Shown: positions 8,928 through 18,088 of the stretch, one piece after another
Layout of the letters: each line of letters opens with the position of its first letter
How positions within the stretch are numbered: position 1 is the stretch's first letter
Origin: Gammaproteobacteria bacterium
GTDB taxonomy: Bacteria > Pseudomonadota > Gammaproteobacteria > Pseudomonadales > Azotimanducaceae
Length of the DNA stretch: 64,000 nucleotides
Direction of reading: 5' to 3'
Assembly (NCBI GenBank): GCA_009846005.1
Contig: VXYL01000054.1
Location: 89,561-153,560, forward strand
The notes under the pieces: model-generated
Databases searched by the model: none
The model's input: the letters and a program-made list of their open reading frames with translations, nothing else
What the model was told of the DNA's origin: nothing
Position numbers and translations under genes: made by a program

Positions 8928-10394
8928 CTATGTCAGTACGTCGACGACCTTGGTGTAGATGGTGTAGCCGGCGAACGCGATGTACATGGCCGACGCGAGC
9001 ACCATGAACACGATGTTGATCCATCCGGGTCGCGCGGACTTCGGCAGCTTGGTGAGATTCATGTAGAGGATCATCGGCACGTAGACGGCCATCACGAATC
9101 CGCTCATGAGCGCGGCGATGAATAGGAAGTCGAGTCCGGCGATGTCGTACCGGCCGAAGAACCAGACGCTGAACACGCCGATGACCATGGTCGTCCCGAC
9201 GAGAACCAGGTACCACTGTTCGAGCTTCAGCCATCGTCCGAACTTGAAGTTCGTATGGAGAAGGTCGGCGAAGATGCGGCTGCCGCCATCCACCCCGCCA
9301 AGCTGGGTGCTGAACAGGGCCGCCATTCCCACGATGAGAAACAGGTACCGGCCGAAGGTCCCCATGCTCTGTTCGAGGATGGACGCGAGATCCCATACGA
9401 GGCTCGCGCGGTCGGGTACGAGGCCGATGGGATGCAGGACGGCTAGGGCGCCGAAGATGAACAGGAACATGGTGAAGCTGCCGAGCAGCCAGAAGAACAG
9501 CGTCTGATCGAGCACCACGTAGCGGAACCAGTCCTTGAAGCGGCGCCGGTTCTCGGGCGTTTCCGCGTAGAGGTAGCCGGTGTCCATCTCCTTGATCTCG
9601 TGCTTGTGGGCGGGACTCATGAGCGACGGCATGAGCGCGCCCATGCCGATGTTCTTCTCGCGGAGGTAGTAGGCGTAGTACAGGTTGCCGAGGCCGCCCG
9701 CCCCGGCGAAGACCACCGCGCCGAAGAAGCGGTTGAAGGTCAGTTGGTCGCGGACCGACCCGTCGTCGGCCAGGACGTCCACGGGGAAGTCCGGAAAGCT
9801 GAAGAAACTGATGAGACCGTTCCACATCTCCATGAATATCTCGACCGACCCGATCTCCCACACGACGTAGATGAGGCCGACGACGATGACGAGGATCAGA
9901 CCCATGATGCAGCGTTCCACGGCCGTGTAGATCACCTTGGGGCCGAACAGGATGGCGGCGACCAAGGCGAACACGATGGCGGTCCACAGCCACGGCGGAC
10001 TGTGGTGCCCCGGTCCGAAGATGAGGTCGCGCAGCGCGATGCCGGTCTCGCGCGCCCACCCGGGCAGGAACTTGCCCACGACGATGACGAACACGAACGC
10101 GTACACGGTGAGCTTGACGACCCGGGCCATGCCGGTGAAAGGACTTTCGCCGGTGACGATCGACCAGCGGCCGATCTCGATGTTGACCCATAGCTGAAGG
10201 AAGATGCCGATGGCCGCCGCCCAGAGTAGCTGCGCGCCGACCACGGAGGTGATCCAGGGCCACATGATCAGTTCGCCGGAACCGATGGCGAGACCGGCGA
10301 TCACGACGCCGGGCCCGATCATCTTCAGCATCGGCTTGTCGCGATCGGGTAGGTCCGCTTCCTTGAGAGGCTGGATCGGAATTTGCATGGGCAC
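8928..10394 (-). CDS. Nramp-family-like membrane transporter lacking canonical metal motifs
   Basis: A 488-aa polytopic protein with about 11-12 hydrophobic helices, starting with the Nramp-like GPGVVIAGLAIGSGELIMWP. In true Mn/Fe Nramp carriers the first helix holds a DPGN motif and helix 6 an MPH motif, which bind the metal. Here the first position reads AIGSGEL, and the helix-6 region (FAGAGGLGNLYYAYYL) has no MPH. The fold is recognisable but the metal site is not, so the substrate may not be a divalent metal. It lies directly upstream of the GH29 fucosidase on the same strand and diverges from the luciferase-like gene. Family confidence good; function open. Confidence 0.8.
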   Translation of the reverse strand: MPMQIPIQPLKEADLPDRDKPMLKMIGPGVVIAGLAIGSGELIMWPWITSVVGAQLLWAAAIGIFLQLWVNIEIGRWSIVTGESPFTGMARVVKLTVYAFVFVIVVGKFLPGWARETGIALRDLIFGPGHHSPPWLWTAIVFALVAAILFGPKVIYTAVERCIMGLILVIVVGLIYVVWEIGSVEIFMEMWNGLISFFSFPDFPVDVLADDGSVRDQLTFNRFFGAVVFAGAGGLGNLYYAYYLREKNIGMGALMPSLMSPAHKHEIKEMDTGYLYAETPENRRRFKDWFRYVVLDQTLFFWLLGSFTMFLFIFGALAVLHPIGLVPDRASLVWDLASILEQSMGTFGRYLFLIVGMAALFSTQLGGVDGGSRIFADLLHTNFKFGRWLKLEQWYLVLVGTTMVIGVFSVWFFGRYDIAGLDFLFIAALMSGFVMAVYVPMILYMNLTKLPKSARPGWINIVFMVLASAMYIAFAGYTIYTKVVDVLT

Positions 10395-10461
10395 GCCCCG
10401 GTTGCTTATTGGCGAACGGTGAAGCCTAGCAGCGGGTGTACGACAAATCTCTGGTGGATCC

Positions 10462-10491
10462 GTAGGGGCGACCCTTGCGGTCGCCCGCGCC
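10462..10491 (+). repeat. GTAGGGG palindrome, B type
   Basis: GTAGGGGCGACC-CTTGC-GGTCGCCC, with a one-base loop change. It sits between two divergently transcribed genes, so here it cannot be a shared 3' terminator. Confidence 0.8.
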
Positions 10492-10535
10492 GACGTGCCC
10501 AGGTGGTTCGTTGTGATCAGTTAGACTGCCGTGGA

Positions 10536-11555
10536 ATGGACGTTGGCCTGCTGACTTTCTGCGCCGCAAAGCCCGGCGAGTCCCAAGAGGAATGCTACGC
10601 CGCCACCTTCAACGAGATCGTCTGCGCGGACGAGATGGGTTGGGACACGGTGTGGACCGGCGGCGTCCCTCTACGAGGCAACGTTTCCCATCCGCTCTTC
10701 ATGGCCGCTGCCATCGCCGGCCGCACGCGGCGGATCAAGATCGGGACGGCCGTGCATCTCCCCCACCTAAGGACGCCCGGTGAACGATTCACCACCGATG
10801 TCCCGGAGGGTGCGTCCCGGATAGATCGAAGGGGACCGGCGGGTGAGGCGTATCGGTACGTCTTCGAGCACATGCCGCCGGCGGACCCCATCCAGGTCGC
10901 GGAACAGATCGCCATGATCGATCAGGTCAGCAATGGTCGTTTCATCTACGGCGCAGGTGGCAATACGATCGGCGACCAGCGGCGCCAAAGACATTTCCTG
11001 GAGTTCCTCGCCGTGATGAAGCAGGCGTGGACCGAGGAGGCGTTCTCGGGGTTCCAAGGCGAGTTCTACGACTATCCGGCGCTCCCGGAAGGTTCGGAGG
11101 TCCTGCCGAAGCCCGTCCAGAAGCCCCATCCGCCAATCCTGCTACCGCTGGACAGCCAGCAGAGTTTCGTGCCGATGGGCCGAGGGGGCTACCGCATCGC
11201 CATCGGCGGTGGTACGTCTCACAACGAGCGCGGAGACGCGGTGCTGAGGGAAGACGTCGGGCGCTACCGGCAGGCGTGGCGGAACGCAGGTCACCCGGGC
11301 GATCCGAAGGTCGTGATTCGCATATCGACCTACGTGGCCGCGACGCACGCGGAGGTCAACCGCGCCATGGGGCGCACCGACGGGAGTGATCTCACCGGAA
11401 CGCCGGAGCAGGTGATTGACCGAATTCACGAATTGCAGGAGGACTTCGGTGCGGACGAAATCATGTGCACGATGCTCGGACGCGCGCTCTCCCGCGACGA
11501 CATCCTGCGGAGTATTCGCCTCATGGCTGACAAGGTGATTCCCAGAGTCAGGTAG
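10536..11555 (+). CDS. Luciferase-like (LLM) flavin-dependent oxidoreductase
   Basis: A 339-aa protein of the bacterial luciferase-like monooxygenase superfamily, which uses reduced flavin (FMNH2 or F420) to oxidise an unknown substrate. Visible signatures are the TIM-barrel start MDVGLLTFCA, then IAGRTRRIKIGTAVHLP, ADPIQVAEQIAMIDQVSNGRFIYGAGG, and a C-terminal GTPEQVIDRIHELQEDFGADEIMC. The ATG at 10536 gives the standard N-terminus; the longer ORF at 10383 runs through the palindromic repeat. The TAG stop is the TAG of a truncated GTAGGGG repeat. Substrate cannot be inferred. It is divergent from the Nramp-like gene and otherwise isolated. Confidence 0.87.
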   Translation: MDVGLLTFCAAKPGESQEECYAATFNEIVCADEMGWDTVWTGGVPLRGNVSHPLFMAAAIAGRTRRIKIGTAVHLPHLRTPGERFTTDVPEGASRIDRRGPAGEAYRYVFEHMPPADPIQVAEQIAMIDQVSNGRFIYGAGGNTIGDQRRQRHFLEFLAVMKQAWTEEAFSGFQGEFYDYPALPEGSEVLPKPVQKPHPPILLPLDSQQSFVPMGRGGYRIAIGGGTSHNERGDAVLREDVGRYRQAWRNAGHPGDPKVVIRISTYVAATHAEVNRAMGRTDGSDLTGTPEQVIDRIHELQEDFGADEIMCTMLGRALSRDDILRSIRLMADKVIPRVR

Positions 11556-11565
11556 GGGACGGGCC
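11552..11565 (+). repeat. Truncated GTAGGGG repeat forming a stop codon
   Basis: GTAGGGGACGGGCC overlaps the last codons of the LLM gene, and its TAG at 11553-11555 is that gene's stop. Only the left arm of an A-type unit is present. Confidence 0.6.
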
Positions 11566-11650
11566 AAGGAGTCCGCGTCCTAGAGACTCATCCCAAGGTC
11601 AAGGCGTGGCTCGCCGGTGATCCCGATGCACCCTGTCGCCACTCGTCCAT

Positions 11651-14600
11651 CTATGGCTCGCGAGTCAGATACGAGACCGTTCGGCTATAGCAGATCAGAT
11701 CATCACCGAGCACAAGTACCCCATCACCGAATTCTCTGATTTCCGCTAGGTCATGTAGATCACATCCCCACTGCCGGTCACCAATCTGGCTAGTTGTGGC
11801 GATGGCGTAGACCCTGGCAGAGTCGGTTTCCACGTCACCCACCAGCAAACTCGATCCGTCTGCGCTCACGACGGAACGACCGCGTGGGAATTTCGCTACT
11901 TGATCAAAGGTGTCTGTCGAAAGAACCTGCCCGGATTCGAGGTAAATCCTCGATCCATCCGCGTTCAGGGCAAGACTGGAGGTGCCGTCTACGTCGCCGT
12001 GATCGTCCTCAAGAACGATGGGCAGGGTCGCCTGCGTCGCGTCGAGCTTGTACAGGGAGTTTGGCGAGAATCCCGCACCGACGTAAACGGCCGATTGATC
12101 GGGGCTGACGGCGAAAATCGGGCGTGCGCGAATTATGGTGTCGTCAGCAACTACGGTTGCAGCGTTGTCAAGGTCCCGGCGGACCTCGACGACATAGCCA
12201 AACCCGTTGCTGGAAGGGTTCGTCGAAGCTACGACACGATTGATCGAAACCTCGGCGACATCCCAGGTTCGATCATCGTCGAGCTCGACGGAGATATCGA
12301 CGTCCTCGGTGTCCCCGGTCGTGGTATCGAGCACGGCAATGTCACCAAGCCCATGCAGTGCAGCGTAGATCGTCTGCCCATCGCGACTGAGATCGATGCC
12401 GCGCGGTTGGCCGGATAGCGTGAAGTTCCGCGCGATCATCGCCGTATCCAGACTCACCTCCAATACCCCGTAGAGGCTGGGAACGGAAACGAATACTCGG
12501 TTGCCGGTCGCGTCGAGTACCATGTCGTGTCCGATGCCTCCAAGCTCCACGCGCATTGTGTCCGCACACTGATCGGCTTCCACTGAGACGCCTGAACCAG
12601 CAAGTTCATGGAGGTCGTCACATGTCACCCCGGGGTTGCCGGTGAGGTCAATCGAAGCCAGCGTGCCAATGCCAGAGAGCGCGGCGATGTCGGAAATACG
12701 GGCGTTCCTGATGGTCAACGAATGCAGCCATGCCAGCTCTGCAAGGGGCGACAGGTCGATAATCCCACTGTTGGACAGATCGAGGGTCTCCAGGTTGTGA
12801 AGGCGACCAATGCCGTCGAGGCCCAGTATTGTCTTTGGAGTAAGACTGCAATCCAGATTGGTGAGCTCCGCCGGTTGGGTGTACCCATAGGCCATCGCAG
12901 CGTCGATGACGCATTCCTCCAGGGCGAGATCCGGAAAGCGAAGTTCGGCAAAGGGATCTGGCGGCATGGACCTCGATACCACCGCATGCAGGCACGCGGT
13001 GTCGTCTTGCAGCAACATGAAGGACTCGTCATCACCGTAGGCAACGACCCGAGACGTTGTACCCCTGTCGCAACTGGTTGTATGCGAGTCGGTCCGTTCG
13101 AGCGTCGTGAAATCAAACGATTCGATGATTCCGTTCGAACCTGCGACAAACAGAGTATCGGTGAAATTGCTTGCAACCGAACGTCCTTCGGATACGCGCC
13201 CTTCCTCGATGAAGGACCCGGTCCGCAGCACCTGACCGTTGCCTAAGGCGATCCTGGTGCCCGCCGGATTAATAGTCAGGTTGTAGGTGCCACCAACGCT
13301 GCCATGATCGTCCTGCAACACGATCGATGCGTCTGGGTCTTGCAGACTCAACTTGTAGAGGGAGTTCGGCGAGAAGCCTTCACCAACGTACACGAACAGT
13401 TGGTCCGGAGATCGTGCCAATACAGGATGAGCCCGAATGATCTCGCCGCCGGCAACAGTTGAAGCGACGGGGCCTTGGTCAAGAAATACCTGCGCAATGT
13501 AGGCGAATCCGCCGGAATACGGGTTTGCCGACACGAACAGTCGGTCCGGCTCCCCTTCGACAACGTCATAGGTAGTAGGGTGGCCAGTGGATGCGCCTAA
13601 TGCGAACGAACGGACGGCTCGCTGCTCGATTTCTACGATGGCGACCGCATTGCTTCCATGCAGCGCGGCGAACAGTCGGGTTCCGTCGATGCTGACATCG
13701 ATGCCGTACGGTGTTCCCGGCATCAGCAGTCGATCGACGATGCGCAACTCTGCCAGGGAAATCACGGCTATCTCCTTTCGACCCGGGATAGACACGTAGA
13801 TCTGGTTGCGCGCCTCGTGGAGCGCCGCGTCGAATCCAATCGAGCCCAAGTCGAGGGCGACGTTGCCTTGGCAGGTGTCATCGGCAAGCAGATCCGTGCC
13901 TTCCATCAGCCGCTGCGCGAGCGCGTCGAGCTCCGCGCAGGGGAGTAGCGGGTTTCCGGATAAATCGAGGAACTGAAGATTCTCGAACTGTAACAACGGT
14001 TGCAGTGTAGTGAGTGAATTGCCAGTCAGGTTCAGCGACGTCAGCGCGCTGAAGATGTCGAGCCCATCGGCGTCCGAGACACCAGCGCATGTCAATGTCG
14101 TCAGTTCAATCACTTCAACGAGATTGCCGGAGGCAGCGGCGTCGGCGATACACTGTTGCAGCACCGGATCGCCAAGACTGACGTCGGCAATATGGGCGAA
14201 GGCCATGATGTGGATGTCGACCGAGTCCGAGCGCTTGACGCCGGATGTGAAGTCAACGTCAAGACGGATAGTTGCGGTCTGGTCGCTGTCGATAGCCGGC
14301 AACTGCACGCTCGGCTGAAACGTTTCGTCGCCTGTGATTGCGACATCGGGCCCCGCGGTCTGTACCCACGCAATGGAATCGACATCATCCGGAGCGCTCG
14401 CAGATCCATTCAGCGTGATCGTAGAGCGCTCGTGGGCTTCAATGTCCGGACCCGCCTCCACCTCGGGGCCGACGACCGACACGTCGAGCCATACACTCAT
14501 ATGGTGTCGGCGAAACTCGCCGGTTGTGCTGTGGGTCGTCAGGTGGGCATCGTGAAAACCGTTCGGCAGCGTCTCGATTTGCGCTCTATCGAAATCCAAG

Positions 14601-15760
14601 CGCACATGGGGCGCGCCATCGATCGATAACGTCGTTGCCGACAACCAGGCGCCGCTATCGAAATGGTAAACACGAACGTCGTAGTCGCCTAGCTGCAGCC
14701 GAGCACCGGTGCTGGTAGATACGGCCAGTTCTCGGAATATGGGACTCGCCAATGCCTTGTCGTCCACGAAGACGCGCAGACTATAGGTACCGAGCGACAG
14801 TGCCGGTAACTGCAGTAGGGCTCGGCCCGCGCTGTCGACCAAGACCCCGAGATTGTCTGGTGACAGCAGATCGTTGATCGAGGCGGCCGTTGGGCCTCCC
14901 GCGCGCCTTGCCTCAAAGGCTTGGCCAATGAACACGTTGAGAAACGACTCCTGGCTGGCCGCGAGCGGGTTGGGGTGAGAAATCGGCAGTTCGGGTTCCG
15001 TCGAAACATCATTGCTGATTGCATCGATGAATTCGCCGGTTGTTTGCGGAAACTCGACGAGACCCATCAAACCGCTGTTCAGTAGGGTCAACAGCATGCT
15101 CAGCGCGTCGTCATCATTGCCGGGCGCGGGCAGGTCTTGCAGATCGAAGAGCTCGACGAGCATGAAGTCGTCGGACAGTTCCAGCGAGAGGTCATCGAAT
15201 ACACCGCCGAGCACAAGCCGAACCAGGTCGGCAATGTCGGCATTGGCGCGATTCACGTTGGCCGTGTTCAGACTACCCAGCTTGTCGAGGCGCTTCGAGG
15301 CGAAATTCGACAGCATGCTGACTGACACGAACTGGTCATCGGTCGCGGTGGGAACCACGGCCTCTAGCGTCGCATCGAATTCGATGCTATCGCCCGGTTG
15401 ATAGGCGACAAGGCCGGCGCCACAGCCGCCAAGATAATCGCAAATCCAGGTTGACGCGGTATTGCCGGTCACGACAATACGCAACGGTCCGCTGTAGCTT
15501 CCCGGATAGCTGATGGGGCCGAAGTTCCCATCTTCCCGGGTCGTGCCGGACCCGAGCAAACCCGTTGTTCCAGTTACCTCTACGTCCGCGCCCGCGACCG
15601 GGCCGAGCATTGCGACGCCGCTGATGGACTTGGGTGGTAGCGGCGGCACAGTGGCTCCCGGCCCGCCACCGCCTCCACCGCCTCCGCCACATGCGGAAAC
15701 CAAGGCGGCGACGATCAGACCGACGAGCAATCGCACTGCGAGAGGCGGCATCAACGACAT
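11651..15760 (-). CDS. Large lipoprotein with duplicated leucine-rich and beta-propeller modules
   Basis: A 1369-aa predicted lipoprotein. A hydrophobic leader ends in LVSAC (lipobox) followed by a nine-glycine linker. The N-terminal third resembles beta-sandwich surface domains. Then one architecture appears twice: a short leucine-rich segment (LTSLNLTGNSLTTLQPL, about residue 570; LETLDLSNSGIIDLSPL, about 975) followed by a YVTN-type propeller (GSIGFDAALHEARNQIYVS; GGIGHDMVLDATGNRVFVS). The two propellers align closely over GIDVSIDGTRLFAALHG and GIDLSRDGQTIYAALHG, showing internal tandem duplication. It is probably outer-membrane or surface anchored; the role may be adhesion or binding, but no enzymatic motif is seen. 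Local GC is slightly lower than in the neighbours. Confidence 0.82.
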   Translation of the reverse strand: MSLMPPLAVRLLVGLIVAALVSACGGGGGGGGGPGATVPPLPPKSISGVAMLGPVAGADVEVTGTTGLLGSGTTREDGNFGPISYPGSYSGPLRIVVTGNTASTWICDYLGGCGAGLVAYQPGDSIEFDATLEAVVPTATDDQFVSVSMLSNFASKRLDKLGSLNTANVNRANADIADLVRLVLGGVFDDLSLELSDDFMLVELFDLQDLPAPGNDDDALSMLLTLLNSGLMGLVEFPQTTGEFIDAISNDVSTEPELPISHPNPLAASQESFLNVFIGQAFEARRAGGPTAASINDLLSPDNLGVLVDSAGRALLQLPALSLGTYSLRVFVDDKALASPIFRELAVSTSTGARLQLGDYDVRVYHFDSGAWLSATTLSIDGAPHVRLDFDRAQIETLPNGFHDAHLTTHSTTGEFRRHHMSVWLDVSVVGPEVEAGPDIEAHERSTITLNGSASAPDDVDSIAWVQTAGPDVAITGDETFQPSVQLPAIDSDQTATIRLDVDFTSGVKRSDSVDIHIMAFAHIADVSLGDPVLQQCIADAAASGNLVEVIELTTLTCAGVSDADGLDIFSALTSLNLTGNSLTTLQPLLQFENLQFLDLSGNPLLPCAELDALAQRLMEGTDLLADDTCQGNVALDLGSIGFDAALHEARNQIYVSIPGRKEIAVISLAELRIVDRLLMPGTPYGIDVSIDGTRLFAALHGSNAVAIVEIEQRAVRSFALGASTGHPTTYDVVEGEPDRLFVSANPYSGGFAYIAQVFLDQGPVASTVAGGEIIRAHPVLARSPDQLFVYVGEGFSPNSLYKLSLQDPDASIVLQDDHGSVGGTYNLTINPAGTRIALGNGQVLRTGSFIEEGRVSEGRSVASNFTDTLFVAGSNGIIESFDFTTLERTDSHTTSCDRGTTSRVVAYGDDESFMLLQDDTACLHAVVSRSMPPDPFAELRFPDLALEECVIDAAMAYGYTQPAELTNLDCSLTPKTILGLDGIGRLHNLETLDLSNSGIIDLSPLAELAWLHSLTIRNARISDIAALSGIGTLASIDLTGNPGVTCDDLHELAGSGVSVEADQCADTMRVELGGIGHDMVLDATGNRVFVSVPSLYGVLEVSLDTAMIARNFTLSGQPRGIDLSRDGQTIYAALHGLGDIAVLDTTTGDTEDVDISVELDDDRTWDVAEVSINRVVASTNPSSNGFGYVVEVRRDLDNAATVVADDTIIRARPIFAVSPDQSAVYVGAGFSPNSLYKLDATQATLPIVLEDDHGDVDGTSSLALNADGSRIYLESGQVLSTDTFDQVAKFPRGRSVVSADGSSLLVGDVETDSARVYAIATTSQIGDRQWGCDLHDLAEIREFGDGVLVLGDDLICYSRTVSYLTREP

Positions 15761-15811
15761 GCCAGATTCGGGAACATCAAACCAGCAATCTTACAGGTCG
15801 GGCCGGGTGCG

Positions 15812-15899
15812 GTAGGGGACGGGCTTGTCCCGCCCCGCGTTAGCGAACGACCCCTGCGGGCGACCGCGCGCCCTACGGGCGCGATAGGGTCGCCCCTAC
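15812..15899. repeat. Composite GTAGGGG palindrome (A, D hairpin, reverse B)
   Basis: An A-type unit starts at 15812 (one stem mismatch). A reversed B-type unit follows at 15858-15899, whose loop has been replaced by another hairpin (GCGCGCCC TAC GGGCGCG, 15866-15883). Read on the minus strand, its terminal GTAG supplies the TAG stop of the PQQ dehydrogenase. Confidence 0.75.
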
Positions 15900-18088
15900 G
15901 GCTCGCGCGCACCATCTTCCGTTGCGACACCGTCGAGCATGAAGTCGACAACCGCTTTGAGTTCCTCGTCCGTACACTCGTCGCAGAGGCCACGGGCGGG
16001 CATATACGGAGGCATTCCTTCGATCGTCCGAGCAACGACTTCCTCGGTCCCTTCGGTGAGCCGCAGTTGCCAGTCCCCGGCATGGCCCGGACGCGGAGCG
16101 CCTTCGACGGCTTCGTCGTGGCATCGAGCGCAAATCGCCGCGTAGATGTCGCCAGGCTCTCGAGAGGTCAGGGCCGAGCGGGGCGCATCGTCGTCGGTTG
16201 CTGCCTGGTCCGACTGCAGCGCAAGCGCCATCAGTCCCGTCTGGTTCCCCTGTCCCGTTGCAAATACGATGTATTGACGGTCGTCGGCCAGGTAGGTCAT
16301 GGGCGCGGCGTAGGAATACGGGATCGGTACCTTGTGGACGAATTCGCCAGTCTTCTTGTCGATGGCGTTCAGAAAGTTCCCGCCTCGGTCCGGGGCGATG
16401 AGAAACAGCAGCGACTTCGTCAGCATCGGAAAAGTCAGCGCGGGCATGCCGACCGGACCGGGATCCGGGGCACCGCGGTCAATCACGTACTGCCGCAATC
16501 CGTCGCCGTTCGGCACGACCCAATCGTAGTCGCCGGTGTTGAGATCGAGCGCGCTGACGCGGCCGTGGGGTGGCTTGGTCAGCGGCAACGGTCCGGGTCC
16601 TCCCACCGATGTCGGTCCGGTACGCCGATAGCGATGCTCCGTCTGCGGGTCGCCTTTCTCGAGCTTGACGAGGATGGCATGGGACTGGGACGGGATGTAG
16701 AGCCGCGAGGTCTCCGGGTCGAACGCCGCGCCCGACCATTCCCCGCCCCCGCCGTCGCCGGGCTGTTGGATCGTTCCCCTGAGACTGGGCGGCGTGTAAA
16801 GGGGCCCGTAGTCGAACTTCCCGACGACGGCGATCGCCTCGGCCCGTAGCGCTTCGGAATACTCGATGAGGTTGTCCAATGAAATGCCCTGGTGCTCGAA
16901 AGGCGCGGGTCGAGTCGGGAAGGGCTGGGTCGGCGATGTGCGCTCTCCCGGCACCCGGCTCTGGGGCACCGGCCGTTCCTCGACGGGCCAGACCGGCTCG
17001 CCGGTCACCCGGTCGAACACGAACAGGAACCCTTGCTTGGTCACCTGCGCCACCGCCTTGATGTCCCGACCGCCGACGGTGATGTCGACGAGATTCGGTG
17101 CGGCGGGCAGGTCGTAGTCCCAGAGCCCGTGGTGAACGGTTTGGAAATGCCAGACGAGTTTTCCCGTCGCCGCCTCCAAGCAGACCAGGCTTTCGCCAAA
17201 CAGGTTGTCGCCGGGGCGATGACCGCCGTACCAGTCGTTGGAAGGCGTCCCGAACGGCAGGTAGACGTAGCCGAGATCGGGATCACCGCTCATCAGCGTC
17301 CAGACGTTGACCGCGCCCCCCACCTTCCAGGACGCGTCAAGCCAGGTGTCGTGGCCCCTGGCGCCCGGTCGGGGTATGGCATGGAACGTCCAGCGCAGTT
17401 CGCCGGTGCGGACATCGAAAGCGCGTACATCGCCGGGCGGATAGTCGGTGAGTGGTCGTGACCACTCGTCGGCGATGACGGAGCCGACGATGGCGAGATC
17501 GCCCATCACCAGCGGCGGCGAAACCACGGCGTACATGTCGCGCCGGACCGGACGGCCGAGTCCCCGGGTTAGATCGATGCGCCCTCCGTTTCCGAACGCG
17601 GAGTCGGGTTGGCCGGTGTCGGCATCCAGCGACCAGAGGTAGGCGTCGTTTGTCGGCATAAGGATTCGGCGGCTGTCCCCGCTTGTCCAGTACGCGACGC
17701 CGCGGTGGTTGTAGCCGAGGTTCGGCGGTGTGCCGCGCTTCCAGGAACCCGTGTCGAACACCCAGCGTTGTCTCCCGGTCACTGCATCGATGGCGGCAAC
17801 ATGGCCGAGCGACGTGCTGACGAACAAGGTGTCCGCGATCTTGATGGGCGTGCTCTTGAAAGGACCCGGGAACTTGCCGAGGGCGTTATCCGGCGATTGC
17901 CACGTCCAGGCCACGCCCAGTTGGTCCACGTTCCCCGCGTGGATCTGCTCGAGGGGCGCGTACTTCGTCGACGCGGGGTCGTTGCCGTACGAGGGCCAGT
18001 CCGTATCGGCGGCGAACGCCGACGAACAGGCGAAGTAGGCGAAGTAGGCGATATAGAATCGTGCGAACGAAGCCATTCTTGACGCCAT
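15896..18088 (-). CDS. PQQ-dependent dehydrogenase with C-terminal cytochrome c domain
   Basis: A periplasmic quinoprotein of about 730 aa. A signal peptide (RFYIAYFAYFACSSAFA) precedes DWPSYGNDPASTKYAPL, the standard start of the glucose/quinate-type PQQ propeller. Repeated Trp-docking motifs follow (VTGRQRWVFDTG, VRTGELRWTFHAI, AATGKLVWHFQ, LNTGDYDWVVP). The C-terminus has one heme c site, CARCH, with GMPPYMPAR as a likely Met ligand. It oxidises an alcohol, sugar or polyol and passes electrons to the haem; the substrate is unknown. The ORF extends past 18088 into the GH4 gene, so I take ATG 18088 (alternative 18076). Its TAG stop lies inside a palindromic repeat. Confidence 0.88.
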   Translation of the reverse strand: MASRMASFARFYIAYFAYFACSSAFAADTDWPSYGNDPASTKYAPLEQIHAGNVDQLGVAWTWQSPDNALGKFPGPFKSTPIKIADTLFVSTSLGHVAAIDAVTGRQRWVFDTGSWKRGTPPNLGYNHRGVAYWTSGDSRRILMPTNDAYLWSLDADTGQPDSAFGNGGRIDLTRGLGRPVRRDMYAVVSPPLVMGDLAIVGSVIADEWSRPLTDYPPGDVRAFDVRTGELRWTFHAIPRPGARGHDTWLDASWKVGGAVNVWTLMSGDPDLGYVYLPFGTPSNDWYGGHRPGDNLFGESLVCLEAATGKLVWHFQTVHHGLWDYDLPAAPNLVDITVGGRDIKAVAQVTKQGFLFVFDRVTGEPVWPVEERPVPQSRVPGERTSPTQPFPTRPAPFEHQGISLDNLIEYSEALRAEAIAVVGKFDYGPLYTPPSLRGTIQQPGDGGGGEWSGAAFDPETSRLYIPSQSHAILVKLEKGDPQTEHRYRRTGPTSVGGPGPLPLTKPPHGRVSALDLNTGDYDWVVPNGDGLRQYVIDRGAPDPGPVGMPALTFPMLTKSLLFLIAPDRGGNFLNAIDKKTGEFVHKVPIPYSYAAPMTYLADDRQYIVFATGQGNQTGLMALALQSDQAATDDDAPRSALTSREPGDIYAAICARCHDEAVEGAPRPGHAGDWQLRLTEGTEEVVARTIEGMPPYMPARGLCDECTDEELKAVVDFMLDGVATEDGAREP

